Source: Ptiloglossa arizonensis
Lineage: Eukaryota; Arthropoda; Insecta; Hymenoptera; Colletidae
Direction of reading: 5' to 3'
DNA length: 64,000 nucleotides
NCBI RefSeq assembly: GCF_051014685.1
Contig: NC_135058.1
Location: 7,788,811 to 7,852,810 of the forward strand
Below are positions 48,466 through 57,400 of this stretch, one piece after another. Made by a program: the position numbers and the translations under genes. Below the pieces are notes generated by a model. That model had not been told where the DNA came from and did no database searches. It saw nothing but the letters and a program-made list of their open reading frames with translations. Numbering within the stretch: the first letter of the stretch is position 1; the number at the start of each line of letters is the position of its first letter.

Positions 48466-49245
48466 AGTTCAGAAATTCATTCGAAATTCCCGCTCAATCT
48501 CAATTCGCAAAAATTCTTGGAATTTGACGTCATTTCCAAAAGTCCGCGAATTCGTGCCACTTCCTCGTATATCATGTGCTCCTGATACCAAAGTTCCAAA
48601 ATAGATGAAAAATTTTAGCAAAAGTTCAGAGATTCGTTTGAAAATCCCGCAAACATTTAATTCGCGGAAATTCTTGGAATTTGACGTCATTTCGAGGAAT
48701 CCGCGGAATAAGAATACCTCCTCGAGTATCATGTTCTCCTGTTACCAAAGTCCAAAATCAACGAAAAATCTATCAAAAGTTCAGGAATTTGTTCGAAAAT
48801 CCTACGAAATCTCAATTCGCGGAAATTCTTGGAATTTGACGTCATTTCGAGGAATCCGCGGAATAAGAATACCTCCTCGAGTATCATGTTCTCCTGTTAC
48901 CAAAGTCAAAAATCAACGAAAAATCTACCAAAAGTTTAGGAATTTGTTCGAAAATCCTGCGAAATCTCAGTTCGCGGAAATTCTTGGAATTTGACGTCAT
49001 TTCGAAGAATCCACGGTATAAGAATACCTCCTCACATATCATGTTCTCCTGATACCAAAGTTCCGAAATCGACGAAGAATTTATCAAAAGTTTAGAGATT
49101 CATTCGAAATTCCCGCAAAATTTTAATTCGTGGAAATTCTTGGAATTTGACGTCATTTCCAAGAGTCTGCGAAACTGTGCCACTTCCTCGCATATTATGT
49201 GCTCCTAATACCAAAGTCTGAAAATCGGGCAAAAATTTTAGAAAA
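48466..49245 (+). repeat. ~155-bp CRE-bearing satellite, left array
   Basis: TTCTTGGAATTTGACGTCAT recurs at 48,514, 48,671, 48,826, 48,981 and 49,137, a period of 155-157 bp. Each unit also has a CCTC(C/G)..TATCATGTTCTCCTG-type block and a CAAAAGTT..GGAATT-type block. All five carry a complete TGACGTCA (48,525, 48,682, 48,837, 48,992, 49,148). Units differ by a few percent or more. The short proteins predicted here are artefacts of the repeat. Confidence 0.9.
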
Positions 49246-49328
49246 TGTCCGATTTTGAGACTTGGTATCAGGAGACCATGATACTCGAGGAGGTATTCTT
49301 ATTCCGTGGATTCTTGGAAATGACGTCA
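49148..49328. repeat. Snap-back of the satellite, left arm
   Basis: The last forward unit is followed by an inverted partial unit. The centre is AAAATCGG (49,221-49,228) pairing with CCGATTTT (49,249-49,256). The outer tips are TGACGTCA at 49,148-49,155 and 49,321-49,328. The arms are imperfect but recognisable over about 80 bp. The mirror copy lies at 56,454-56,634. Confidence 0.75.
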
Positions 49329-49971
49329 TTCAATTATTGGTGAAATGATTCATGGTAATAAAGGAAAGGGAGAAGAAGGTTGTAATTAAAAAACAAGATA
49401 TATTCTGAATATGTTTGTTTTATTTGGTATAAGAGAATTAAGTATAAGTTTCTTCCAGTTGTAATCATACAATCATTTATCGCCATACCTTAAGTATCAT
49501 ACATTCTTATGCGCCCCAAATATTTCTCTGCTCTACAATATACAATTTATTCTTATACAATAACTAGTCTAAGTACAAAGCCGATTAGCTCGGTATTAAT
49601 CGCGATATACAATCTTTCCAAGTGAAAGAAACTTTCTGACATGTTCCTTAATGTCAAAAATCATGGAAGTAATGATACATCAACGATACATTAATTTTAC
49701 ATTTGCTTAACTCTTATAATGCAAACCTTTAAAAGTTATTTCTTAATTCGCAGCCAATTAGCTCGGTAGTACCCGCGACGAAACATTATCGTTCGTCGCG
49801 AGTAATACCGATTACCAGGTCTCACCACGTGGAGGTTGCTGCGAGCGGAGACCCGGAGAGAGATAGATGGAATCAAAGTTCCATCGATCTCCCTCGATAC
49901 GCGGTACAAACGAAATTACTAAACTCCAGAGATAGAAGGAAGCAATGTTCCTTCGATCTCCTCGTTTAATT

Positions 49972-50415
49972 CTGCCGAGCAATTACATTATGGAAAAATT
50001 AGGCAAAATTGGGAAAGACGCGACACGAACCGTGCAGTTGGTCCTACTAGGTCGGTCCCGTTTCCCCTCAGTGGGCCCGATTCTCAAGGAAATGCGCGAC
50101 GCCGTCCACTCATATAGAGTGCCCCGTTTCTCCCAACTCCGCGTCAGGAGCCACGCAGAGCGTGGACCTGACCCACGGAGGATGACGAAGAGAGGGTCTT
50201 GTGGCACTAGGGCTTCCACAGGGACCGATGCGAACACCTGCCCCTGTGTTCACAGCATGTTCTCTCTCAAAGCGGACGCACCAGAAGAGACGGCGATCGA
50301 CCGTTCGGACCGCCTACACGGCCGGTCACTTGCTTATGCAACAAGCAGAGGTGGCCGGACTGTGAGACGAGGAAGCGAGCAAAAATAAGCTAAAGATTGG
50401 ATAGTTGCTCGGCAG
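49972..50415. repeat. 444-bp block bounded by 11-bp inverted repeats (left)
   Basis: CTGCCGAGCAA at 49,972-49,982 is the exact reverse complement of TTGCTCGGCAG at 50,405-50,415. The block overlaps a 147-codon plus-strand frame (49,945-50,388) with no recognisable domain. It may be a tiny nested element; no target duplication is visible. The mirror copy is at 55,367-55,810. Confidence 0.5.
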
Positions 50416-50504
50416 AGCACAGATGTTCGTACATGGTGGCCTTAAAACTAACTTACTCTAAGCTTAACTAAAGATCCCACGGCGGTTGCGACGAAAGAGT
50501 CCTC

Positions 50505-50602
50505 TTCGTTCTTCGTTCTTCGTTCTTCGTTCTTCGTTCTTCGTTCTTCGTTCTTCGTTCTTCGTTCTTCGTTCTTCGTTCTTCGTTCTTCGTTCTTCGT
50601 TC
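50505..50602. repeat. TTCGTTC heptamer array, 14 copies
   Basis: Exactly 98 bp of perfect 7-bp units. Because seven is not a multiple of three, all frames through it cycle over 21 bp. That produces the ERRTKNE-type peptide repeat on the minus strand. The right arm has 15 units, the only length difference I noticed between the arms. Confidence 0.95.
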
Positions 50603-50952
50603 TCCGATGTGCCTACCTAAGAGAAACCTAAAGTCAAGGCATAATAGAAAATTCAATAGAAATGAAGTTGGTTAGTGATCAAATACAGTCAAGCAGTAAC
50701 AAAGAAAATAAACGAGGCAGTGACAAAAAAATAAACATGGAAAAACAAAATCAGACACAAATTAAAATCAGAGAACAAATGAAATGAATTACACGAAGAA
50801 ACAATTAAAAAAAAAAGAAAGGATTGAGAGAGTGGTCGCCAGTACTGACCACCGCCTACCGGCGGCCAATACCGGTTACCAAGGTGGGGGGTCCCCCTTC
50901 CATAAACCTAAAACGAAGAGATCCGTCCAGCTCGGAGGCTCCAGGAACAATG

Positions 50953-50983
50953 AAATTTTAAACAACCGGGGGCTCCTTATATA
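50953..50983 (-). promoter_or_regulatory. Outward-facing TATA plus initiator, left arm
   Basis: On the minus strand TATATAAG (50,976-50,983) is followed 31 bases downstream by TCATT, close to the arthropod initiator and at canonical spacing. Transcription would run leftwards, away from the centre of the palindrome. Confidence 0.4.
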
Positions 50984-51049
50984 CCCATCACAAGGTCACC
51001 TACCGTTACTTCAACTGTCTTTGTCGATCTAATCGAATATTTCAACAAA

Positions 51050-52399
51050 TTGATGGCTTTTTAGTCATTATTTGTACCAGAACATTGTTAATAATTGTTT
51101 AATCTACGTACCTACGACGGTTGTTAATAAATATAATGAATAAACATCAAGATATTGCGAAATATGGGAAGATGAACGATTTCTGTGATTCTTTGTTCAT
51201 CCACGCGATTGTTATTAACATTTACGCATGTTCCCAATATTGATCGAACAATGTGCATCTTATTTATGTATTGCAATTAATTAAGAAACTTATACAAATT
51301 GATTTTGATCGAGACTCGATGTTAAAGTATGTTTCGTAAAGTTTTAAAGCAATTGTCTATTTGTTACATTAATTTAACATTTGTTTAATTCTTATAATTT
51401 ACATAATACTTGTGGAAGTTGTATTTTTTACTTAAAAGCACCGAAATTCAATTAATCACTTTTTTAGATAGCAAAATCATCGTGAAGAATATTTGTAAAT
51501 CGATAATCGATACGTGTAACTTTGATAATTTCAGTTGGATCTCAACGAAAAATTATTTTGCAAACAAGGAATATTTCATCGAAATGATATTTTATGCCAT
51601 TATTTATACTTGGATATTGTTAATAATTGTTCAAACTATGATCCTACGACAGTTGTTAATAATTATGATAAATAAATATCAAGATATTGCGAAATCTGTA
51701 AAGGGGAACGGTTTCAGTGAATTTTTGTTCATTTCCGCGATTGTTACTAACATTTTTGCATGTTCCCAATATTGATCGAAAAAGTGCATCTTATTTATGC
51801 ATTATAAATGATAAAGAAACTTATAGAAATTGATTTTGATCGAGACTCGATGTTAAAATGTGTTTCGCAATTTTTTAAAGCATGGAAACAAACAATTGTT
51901 CATTAAATATATTAATTTAACATTTGTTTAATTATTATAATTTACACAATATGCGTAGAAGATATCCTTTTTACTTAAAAGAGTGGGAATTCAATAAATC
52001 ACTTTTCTAGATAGCAAAATCATCGTGAAGAATATTTGTAAATCAATAATCGATACGTGTAACTTTGATAATTTCAGTTGGATCTCAACGAAAAATTCTT
52101 TTGCAAACAAGGAATATTTCATCGAAATGATATTTTAAGCCATTATTTATACTTGGATATTGTTAATAATTGTTCAAACTATGATCCTACGACAGTTGTT
52201 AATAATTATGATAAATAAATATCAAGATATTGCGAAATATGGGAAGATGAACGATTTCTGTGAATTTTTGTTCATCCATGCGGTTTTTATTAACATTTAC
52301 ACACGTTCCGAACATTTATGTTACAATATGAATCTTACATATGCATTAAAAGTGATTGATTTGGCTATAGCAATTAATTTTGTTGGAGTTTCGAAATAA
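51050..52399 (+). repeat. AT-rich ~531-544-bp modules, left array (three copies)
   Basis: The marker TGCGAAAT occurs at 51,157, 51,688 and 52,231. Flanks alternate between an AATATGGGAAGATG type (first, third) and an AATCTGTAAAGGGG type (second). This gives an A-B-A order and a higher-order unit near 1.08 kb. The last copy runs out of the perfect arm at 52,261 and continues diverged to about 52,399. Confidence 0.85.
51410..51775 (+). CDS. 121-codon AT-rich open frame within the module array
   Basis: A frame starting with a non-ATG codon (upstream residues LYFLLKSTEIQL) runs 121 codons to TGA at 51,773-51,775. It includes a hydrophobic run (IIYTWILLIIVQTMILRQLL) that could be a membrane segment. 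The same residues appear in the next module (52,160-52,399), where a stop interrupts the frame before that run. This length is unusual for DNA this AT-rich, so the module may descend from a coding sequence, perhaps a membrane receptor. No family can be named. An identical frame lies at 54,000-54,365 on the minus strand. Confidence 0.2.
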   Translation: MWKLYFLLKSTEIQLITFLDSKIIVKNICKSIIDTCNFDNFSWISTKNYFANKEYFIEMIFYAIIYTWILLIIVQTMILRQLLIIMINKYQDIAKSVKGNGFSEFLFISAIVTNIFACSQY

Positions 52400-53513
52400 A
52401 GAGACGAAAAATTCTCCCAAAAGTTCGGGAATTTATTCGAAAATCTTGCAATTTTCGTAGATTTCGCAATATCTTGATGTTTATTCATTATAATTGTTAA
52501 CAACCATCGTAGGACCATAGTTCAAACAATTATTAACAATCTCCTGGTATAAATAATGGCTTAAAATATCATTTCGTTGAAGAATTCTTCGTTCACGATG
52601 GAATTTTTCATGGAGGTCCAACCGACATTGTCAAGGCTACACATATTGATTATCGATTTACAAGTGTTCTTCACGATTGATTTTTCTATCTAGAAAAGCG
52701 ATTAATTGAATTTCGGTACTTTTAGGTAAAAAATACAGCTTCTACGCGTATTGTGTATATTACAACAATTAAATAAATTTTAAATTAATACACCAAATAG
52801 ACAATTGCTTTAAAACTTTACGAAACACATTTTAACATCGAGTCTCGATCAAAATCAATTTCTATAAGTTTCTTTATCATTTATAATGCATAAATAAGAT
52901 GCACTTTTTCGATCAATATTGGGAACATGCAAAAATGTTAGTAACAATCGCGGAAATGAACAAAAATTCACTGAAACCGTTCCCCTTTACAGATTTCGCA
53001 ATATCTTGATATTTATTTATCATAATTATTAACAACTGTCGTAGGATCATAGTTTGAACAATTATTAACAATATCCAAGTATAAATAATGGCTTAAAATA
53101 TCATTTCGATGAAATATTCCTTGTTTGTAAAAGAATTTTTCATTGGGATCCAACTGAAATTATCAAGGTTACACGTATCGATTATCGATTTACAAATATT
53201 CTTCACGATTATTTTGCTATCTAGAAAAGTAATTTATTGAATTCCCACTCTTTTAAGTAAAAAGAACAACTTCTACGCATATTGTGTAAATTATAATAAT
53301 TAAACAAACGTTAAAATAATGTATCTAATAGTTAAGTAAAACTTTCCTTAATTTAAAGCTACAAGAAACATGTTTTTACTTCGAAACTCAATCAAAACTA
53401 ATTTCTGAAGGCTAAATAATCATTTATAATGTATAAACTGGATGCATATTGCAACATTAATATTCGGCACATGTGTAAATGTTAATAACAATCGTGTGGG
53501 GGAGCAAAGAATT
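52262..53513. repeat. Spacer of the inverted repeat, containing the orientation flip
   Basis: Modules read in plus orientation up to about 52,399 and in minus orientation from about 52,461. The spacer holds two extra minus-orientation copies (TTTCGCA markers near 52,461 and 52,993). The physical flip is therefore far from the midpoint of the identical arms (52,887). Between the two orientations, 52,405-52,452 matches the CRE satellite phrase (AAAAGTTC..GGAATT..TTCGAAAATC). Confidence 0.75.
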
Positions 53514-54740
53514 ACAGAAATCGTTCATCTTCCCATATTTCGCAATATCTTGATATTTATTTATCATAATTATTAACAACTGTCGTAGGATCATAGTTTG
53601 AACAATTATTAACAATATCCAAGTATAAATAATGGCTTAAAATATCATTTCGATGAAATATTCCTTGTTTGCAAAAGAATTTTTCGTTGAGATCCAACTG
53701 AAATTATCAAAGTTACACGTATCGATTATTGATTTACAAATATTCTTCACGATGATTTTGCTATCTAGAAAAGTGATTTATTGAATTCCCACTCTTTTAA
53801 GTAAAAAGGATATCTTCTACGCATATTGTGTAAATTATAATAATTAAACAAATGTTAAATTAATATATTTAATGAACAATTGTTTGTTTCCATGCTTTAA
53901 AAAATTGCGAAACACATTTTAACATCGAGTCTCGATCAAAATCAATTTCTATAAGTTTCTTTATCATTTATAATGCATAAATAAGATGCACTTTTTCGAT
54001 CAATATTGGGAACATGCAAAAATGTTAGTAACAATCGCGGAAATGAACAAAAATTCACTGAAACCGTTCCCCTTTACAGATTTCGCAATATCTTGATATT
54101 TATTTATCATAATTATTAACAACTGTCGTAGGATCATAGTTTGAACAATTATTAACAATATCCAAGTATAAATAATGGCATAAAATATCATTTCGATGAA
54201 ATATTCCTTGTTTGCAAAATAATTTTTCGTTGAGATCCAACTGAAATTATCAAAGTTACACGTATCGATTATCGATTTACAAATATTCTTCACGATGATT
54301 TTGCTATCTAAAAAAGTGATTAATTGAATTTCGGTGCTTTTAAGTAAAAAATACAACTTCCACAAGTATTATGTAAATTATAAGAATTAAACAAATGTTA
54401 AATTAATGTAACAAATAGACAATTGCTTTAAAACTTTACGAAACATACTTTAACATCGAGTCTCGATCAAAATCAATTTGTATAAGTTTCTTAATTAATT
54501 GCAATACATAAATAAGATGCACATTGTTCGATCAATATTGGGAACATGCGTAAATGTTAATAACAATCGCGTGGATGAACAAAGAATCACAGAAATCGTT
54601 CATCTTCCCATATTTCGCAATATCTTGATGTTTATTCATTATATTTATTAACAACCGTCGTAGGTACGTAGATTAAACAATTATTAACAATGTTCTGGTA
54701 CAAATAATGACTAAAAAGCCATCAATTTGTTGAAATATTC
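52455..54740 (-). repeat. AT-rich modules, right array (five copies)
   Basis: ATTTCGCA markers near 52,461, 52,993, 53,537, 54,080 and 54,612 give steps of 532, 544, 543 and 532 bp. Flanks alternate between a CCCTTTACAG type (52,993; 54,080) and a TTCCCATA type (53,537; 54,612), confirming a two-module higher-order unit. The outer three copies mirror the left array; the inner two lie in the spacer. Confidence 0.85.
54000..54365 (-). CDS. 121-codon open frame, right-arm copy
   Basis: Same 121-residue translation as the frame at 51,410-51,775, on the opposite strand, with the same hydrophobic segment. The modules on either side carry diverged, interrupted versions. It is listed for completeness; as with the left copy, it has no recognised family and may be purely repeat-borne. 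Confidence 0.2.
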   Translation of the reverse strand: MWKLYFLLKSTEIQLITFLDSKIIVKNICKSIIDTCNFDNFSWISTKNYFANKEYFIEMIFYAIIYTWILLIIVQTMILRQLLIIMINKYQDIAKSVKGNGFSEFLFISAIVTNIFACSQY

Positions 54741-54791
54741 GATTAGATCGACAAAGACAGTTGAAGTAACGGTAGGTGACCTTGTGATGGG

Positions 54792-54823
54792 TATATAAGG
54801 AGCCCCCGGTTGTTTAAAATTTC
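54792..54823 (+). promoter_or_regulatory. Outward-facing TATA plus initiator, right arm
   Basis: TATATAAG at 54,792-54,799 and TCATT at 54,822, with 31 bases between the first T of the box and the initiator A. It is the mirror of the left-arm promoter and would drive a rightward transcript through the heptamer array and satellite. Confidence 0.4.
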
Positions 54824-54933
54824 ATTGTTCCTGGAGCCTCCGAGCTGGACGGATCTCTTCGTTTTAGGTTTATGGAAGGGGGACCCCCCACCTTGGTAAC
54901 CGGTATTGGCCGCCGGTAGGCGGTGGTCAGTAC

Positions 54934-54945
54934 TGGCGACCACTC
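54934..54945 (+). other. tRNA-primer-binding-site-like string
   Basis: TGGCGACCACTC. Insect LTR retrotransposons often start their internal region with TGGCGACC-type strings complementary to a tRNA 3' end. Position downstream of a TATA/initiator pair fits, but there is no CA immediately before it and no second LTR. The mirror copy is at 50,830-50,841. Confidence 0.25.
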
Positions 54946-55172
54946 TCTCAATCCTTTCTTTTTTTTTTAATTGTTTCTTCGTGTAATTCATTTCATTTGT
55001 TCTCTGATTTTAATTTGTGTCTGATTTTGTTTTTCCATGTTTATTTTTTTGTCACTGCCTCGTTTATTTTCTTTGTTACTGCTTGACTGTATTTGATCAC
55101 TAACCAACTTCATTTCTATTGAATTTTCTATTATGCCTTGACTTTAGGTTTCTCTTAGGTAGGCACATCGGA

Positions 55173-55277
55173 GAACGAAGAACGAAGAACGAAGAACGAA
55201 GAACGAAGAACGAAGAACGAAGAACGAAGAACGAAGAACGAAGAACGAAGAACGAAGAACGAAGAACGAAGAACGAA
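55173..55277. repeat. GAACGAA heptamer array, 15 copies
   Basis: Perfect 105-bp array, one unit longer than the mirror array at 50,505-50,602. It shifts the mirror sum from 105,775 to 105,782. Confidence 0.95.
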
Positions 55278-55366
55278 GAGGACTCTTTCGTCGCAACCGC
55301 CGTGGGATCTTTAGTTAAGCTTAGAGTAAGTTAGTTTTAAGGCCACCATGTACGAACATCTGTGCT

Positions 55367-55810
55367 CTGCCGAGCAACTATCCAATCTTTAGCTTATTTT
55401 TGCTCGCTTCCTCGTCTCACAGTCCGGCCACCTCTGCTTGTTGCATAAGCAAGTGACCGGCCGTGTAGGCGGTCCGAACGGTCGATCGCCGTCTCTTCTG
55501 GTGCGTCCGCTTTGAGAGAGAACATGCTGTGAACACAGGGGCAGGTGTTCGCATCGGTCCCTGTGGAAGCCCTAGTGCCACAAGACCCTCTCTTCGTCAT
55601 CCTCCGTGGGTCAGGTCCACGCTCTGCGTGGCTCCTGACGCGGAGTTGGGAGAAACGGGGCACTCTATATGAGTGGACGGCGTCGCGCATTTCCTTGAGA
55701 ATCGGGCCCACTGAGGGGAAACGGGACCGACCTAGTAGGACCAACTGCACGGTTCGTGTCGCGTCTTTCCCAATTTTGCCTAATTTTTCCATAATGTAAT
55801 TGCTCGGCAG
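55367..55810. repeat. 444-bp block bounded by 11-bp inverted repeats (right)
   Basis: CTGCCGAGCAA at 55,367-55,377 and TTGCTCGGCAG at 55,800-55,810. Mirror copy of 49,972-50,415. Confidence 0.5.
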
Positions 55811-55821
55811 AATTAAACGAG

Positions 55822-56010
55822 GAGATCGAAGGAACATTGCTTCCTTCTATCTCTGGAGTTTAGTAATTTCGTTTGTACCGCGTATCGAGGGAGATCGATG
55901 GAACTTTGATTCCATCTATCTCTCTCCGGGTCTCCGCTCGCAGCAACCTCCACGTGGTGAGACCTGGTAATCGGTATTACTCGCGACGAACGATAATGTT
56001 TCGTCGCGGG
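55822..56010. repeat. Three hairpins in the right-arm core
   Basis: Hairpin 1 (55,822-55,853) and hairpin 2 (55,891-55,922) share GAGATCGA(A/T)GGAA arms pairing 12 of 13 bases around 6-base loops; they lie 69 bp apart. Hairpin 3 has perfect CGCGACGAA/TTCGTCGCG arms (55,982-55,990 and 56,000-56,008) extended by a C:G beyond a G:T. The arms of hairpins 1 and 2 differ by compensating changes (GAAGG/CCTTC versus GATGG/CCATC), so pairing is preserved. Confidence 0.75.
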
Positions 56011-56541
56011 TACTACCGAGCTAATTGGCTGCGAATTAAGAAATAACTTTTAAAGGTTTGCATTATAAGAGTTAAGCAAATGTAAAATTAATGTATCGTT
56101 GATGTATCATTACTTCCATGATTTTTGACATTAAGGAACATGTCAGAAAGTTTCTTTCACTTGGAAAGATTGTATATCGCGATTAATACCGAGCTAATCG
56201 GCTTTGTACTTAGACTAGTTATTGTATAAGAATAAATTGTATATTGTAGAGCAGAGAAATATTTGGGGCGCATAAGAATGTATGATACTTAAGGTATGGC
56301 GATAAATGATTGTATGATTACAACTGGAAGAAACTTATACTTAATTCTCTTATACCAAATAAAACAAACATATTCAGAATATATCTTGTTTTTTAATTAC
56401 AACCTTCTTCTCCCTTTCCTTTATTACCATGAATCATTTCACCAATAATTGAATGACGTCATTTCCAAGAATCCACGGAATAAGAATACCTCCTCGAGTA
56501 TCATGGTCTCCTGATACCAAGTCTCAAAATCGGACATTTTC

Positions 56542-57400
56542 TAAAATTTTTGCCCGATTTTCAGACTTTGGTATTAGGAGCACATAATATGCGAGGAAGT
56601 GGCACAGTTTCGCAGACTCTTGGAAATGACGTCAAATTCCAAGAATTTCCACGAATTAAAATTTTGCGGGAATTTCGAATGAATCTCTAAACTTTTGATA
56701 AATTCTTCGTCGATTTCGGAACTTTGGTATCAGGAGAACATGATATGTGAGGAGGTATTCTTATACCGTGGATTCTTCGAAATGACGTCAAATTCCAAGA
56801 ATTTCCGCGAACTGAGATTTCGCAGGATTTTCGAACAAATTCCTAAACTTTTGGTAGATTTTTCGTTGATTTTTGACTTTGGTAACAGGAGAACATGATA
56901 CTCGAGGAGGTATTCTTATTCCGCGGATTCCTCGAAATGACGTCAAATTCCAAGAATTTCCGCGAATTGAGATTTCGTAGGATTTTCGAACAAATTCCTG
57001 AACTTTTGATAGATTTTTCGTTGATTTTGGACTTTGGTAACAGGAGAACATGATACTCGAGGAGGTATTCTTATTCCGCGGATTCCTCGAAATGACGTCA
57101 AATTCCAAGAATTTCCGCGAATTAAATGTTTGCGGGATTTTCAAACGAATCTCTGAACTTTTGCTAAAATTTTTCATCTATTTTGGAACTTTGGTATCAG
57201 GAGCACATGATATACGAGGAAGTGGCACGAATTCGCGGACTTTTGGAAATGACGTCAAATTCCAAGAATTTTTGCGAATTGAGATTGAGCGGGAATTTCG
57301 AATGAATTTCTGAACTTTTGCCAAATTTTTCGTCAATTTCGAGAATTTGGTATCAGTAGAACACTGTCGCCGAGGAGCTATTCATGTCGATTCTTCAAGT
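56542..57400 (-). repeat. CRE-bearing satellite, right array
   Basis: Reverse-complement units of the ~155-bp satellite. They mirror the left array to 57,316 and continue as a diverged unit to about 57,400. The mirrored TGACGTCA sites give six per arm including the snap-back copy, twelve in all. Confidence 0.88.

Larger units (their letters stand above)
49330..51010. mobile_element. GC-richer core of the left arm, possible degenerate retroelement or non-autonomous element
   Basis: The core holds, from left to right: an AT-rich stretch to about 49,740; paired hairpins (49,860-49,891 and 49,929-49,960); a 444-bp block with 11-bp inverted ends; a heptamer array; a tRNA-primer-site-like TGGCGACCACTC on the minus strand (50,830-50,841); and a minus-strand TATA (50,976-50,983) with initiator. 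Minus-strand TATA, initiator and then a primer-site-like string is the order of an LTR promoter followed by an internal region. However, I found no second LTR, no gag or pol, and no polypurine tract. Classification is therefore uncertain. Confidence 0.35.
48466..52261 (+). repeat. Left arm of a ~3.8-kb near-perfect inverted repeat
   Basis: Every block of this arm that I compared reappears in reverse complement at 53,514-57,316. Mirror positions add to 105,775 in the inner part and 105,782 in the outer part, an offset of 7 bp explained by one extra 7-bp repeat unit in the right arm. The match ends at 48,465/57,317 outside and 52,262/53,513 inside. I noticed no other difference by eye. Order from outside: CRE satellite, snap-back, GC-richer core, AT-rich module array. 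The left arm ends in the middle of a satellite unit, so it looks like a breakpoint rather than a transposon end. Confidence 0.93.
54740..56445. mobile_element. GC-richer core of the right arm
   Basis: Mirror of 49,330-51,010. On the plus strand the order is TATATAAG (54,792), initiator TCATT (54,822), TGGCGACCACTC (54,934-54,945), long T-rich stretches (54,958-55,070), the heptamer array, the 444-bp block, two similar hairpins, a third hairpin, and two CCGAGCTAAT(T/C)GGCT strings (about 56,016 and 56,191). The last pair is a short direct repeat. The 147-codon frame (55,394-55,837, minus) and an 84-codon plus frame opening at GTG (55,545-55,799) have no known domain. Confidence 0.35.
53514..57316 (-). 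repeat. Right arm of the ~3.8-kb inverted repeat
   Basis: Reverse-complement copy of 48,466-52,261 with one additional heptamer unit. On its outer side it does not stop cleanly. Satellite-like sequence continues past 57,316 to about 57,400, followed by a diverged AT-rich module to about 57,610. The right side is therefore the more complete end, and the left end looks truncated. Confidence 0.93.

Noticed and set aside
48605..48994. 129-codon frame in the left satellite and its mirror at 56,788-57,177
   Set aside because: The residues repeat with the ~155-bp satellite period, so the frame is an artefact of the repeat.
50468..50656. ERRTKNE-repeat peptide
   Set aside because: Direct consequence of the heptamer array; all frames cycle every 21 bp and no conserved flanking protein exists.
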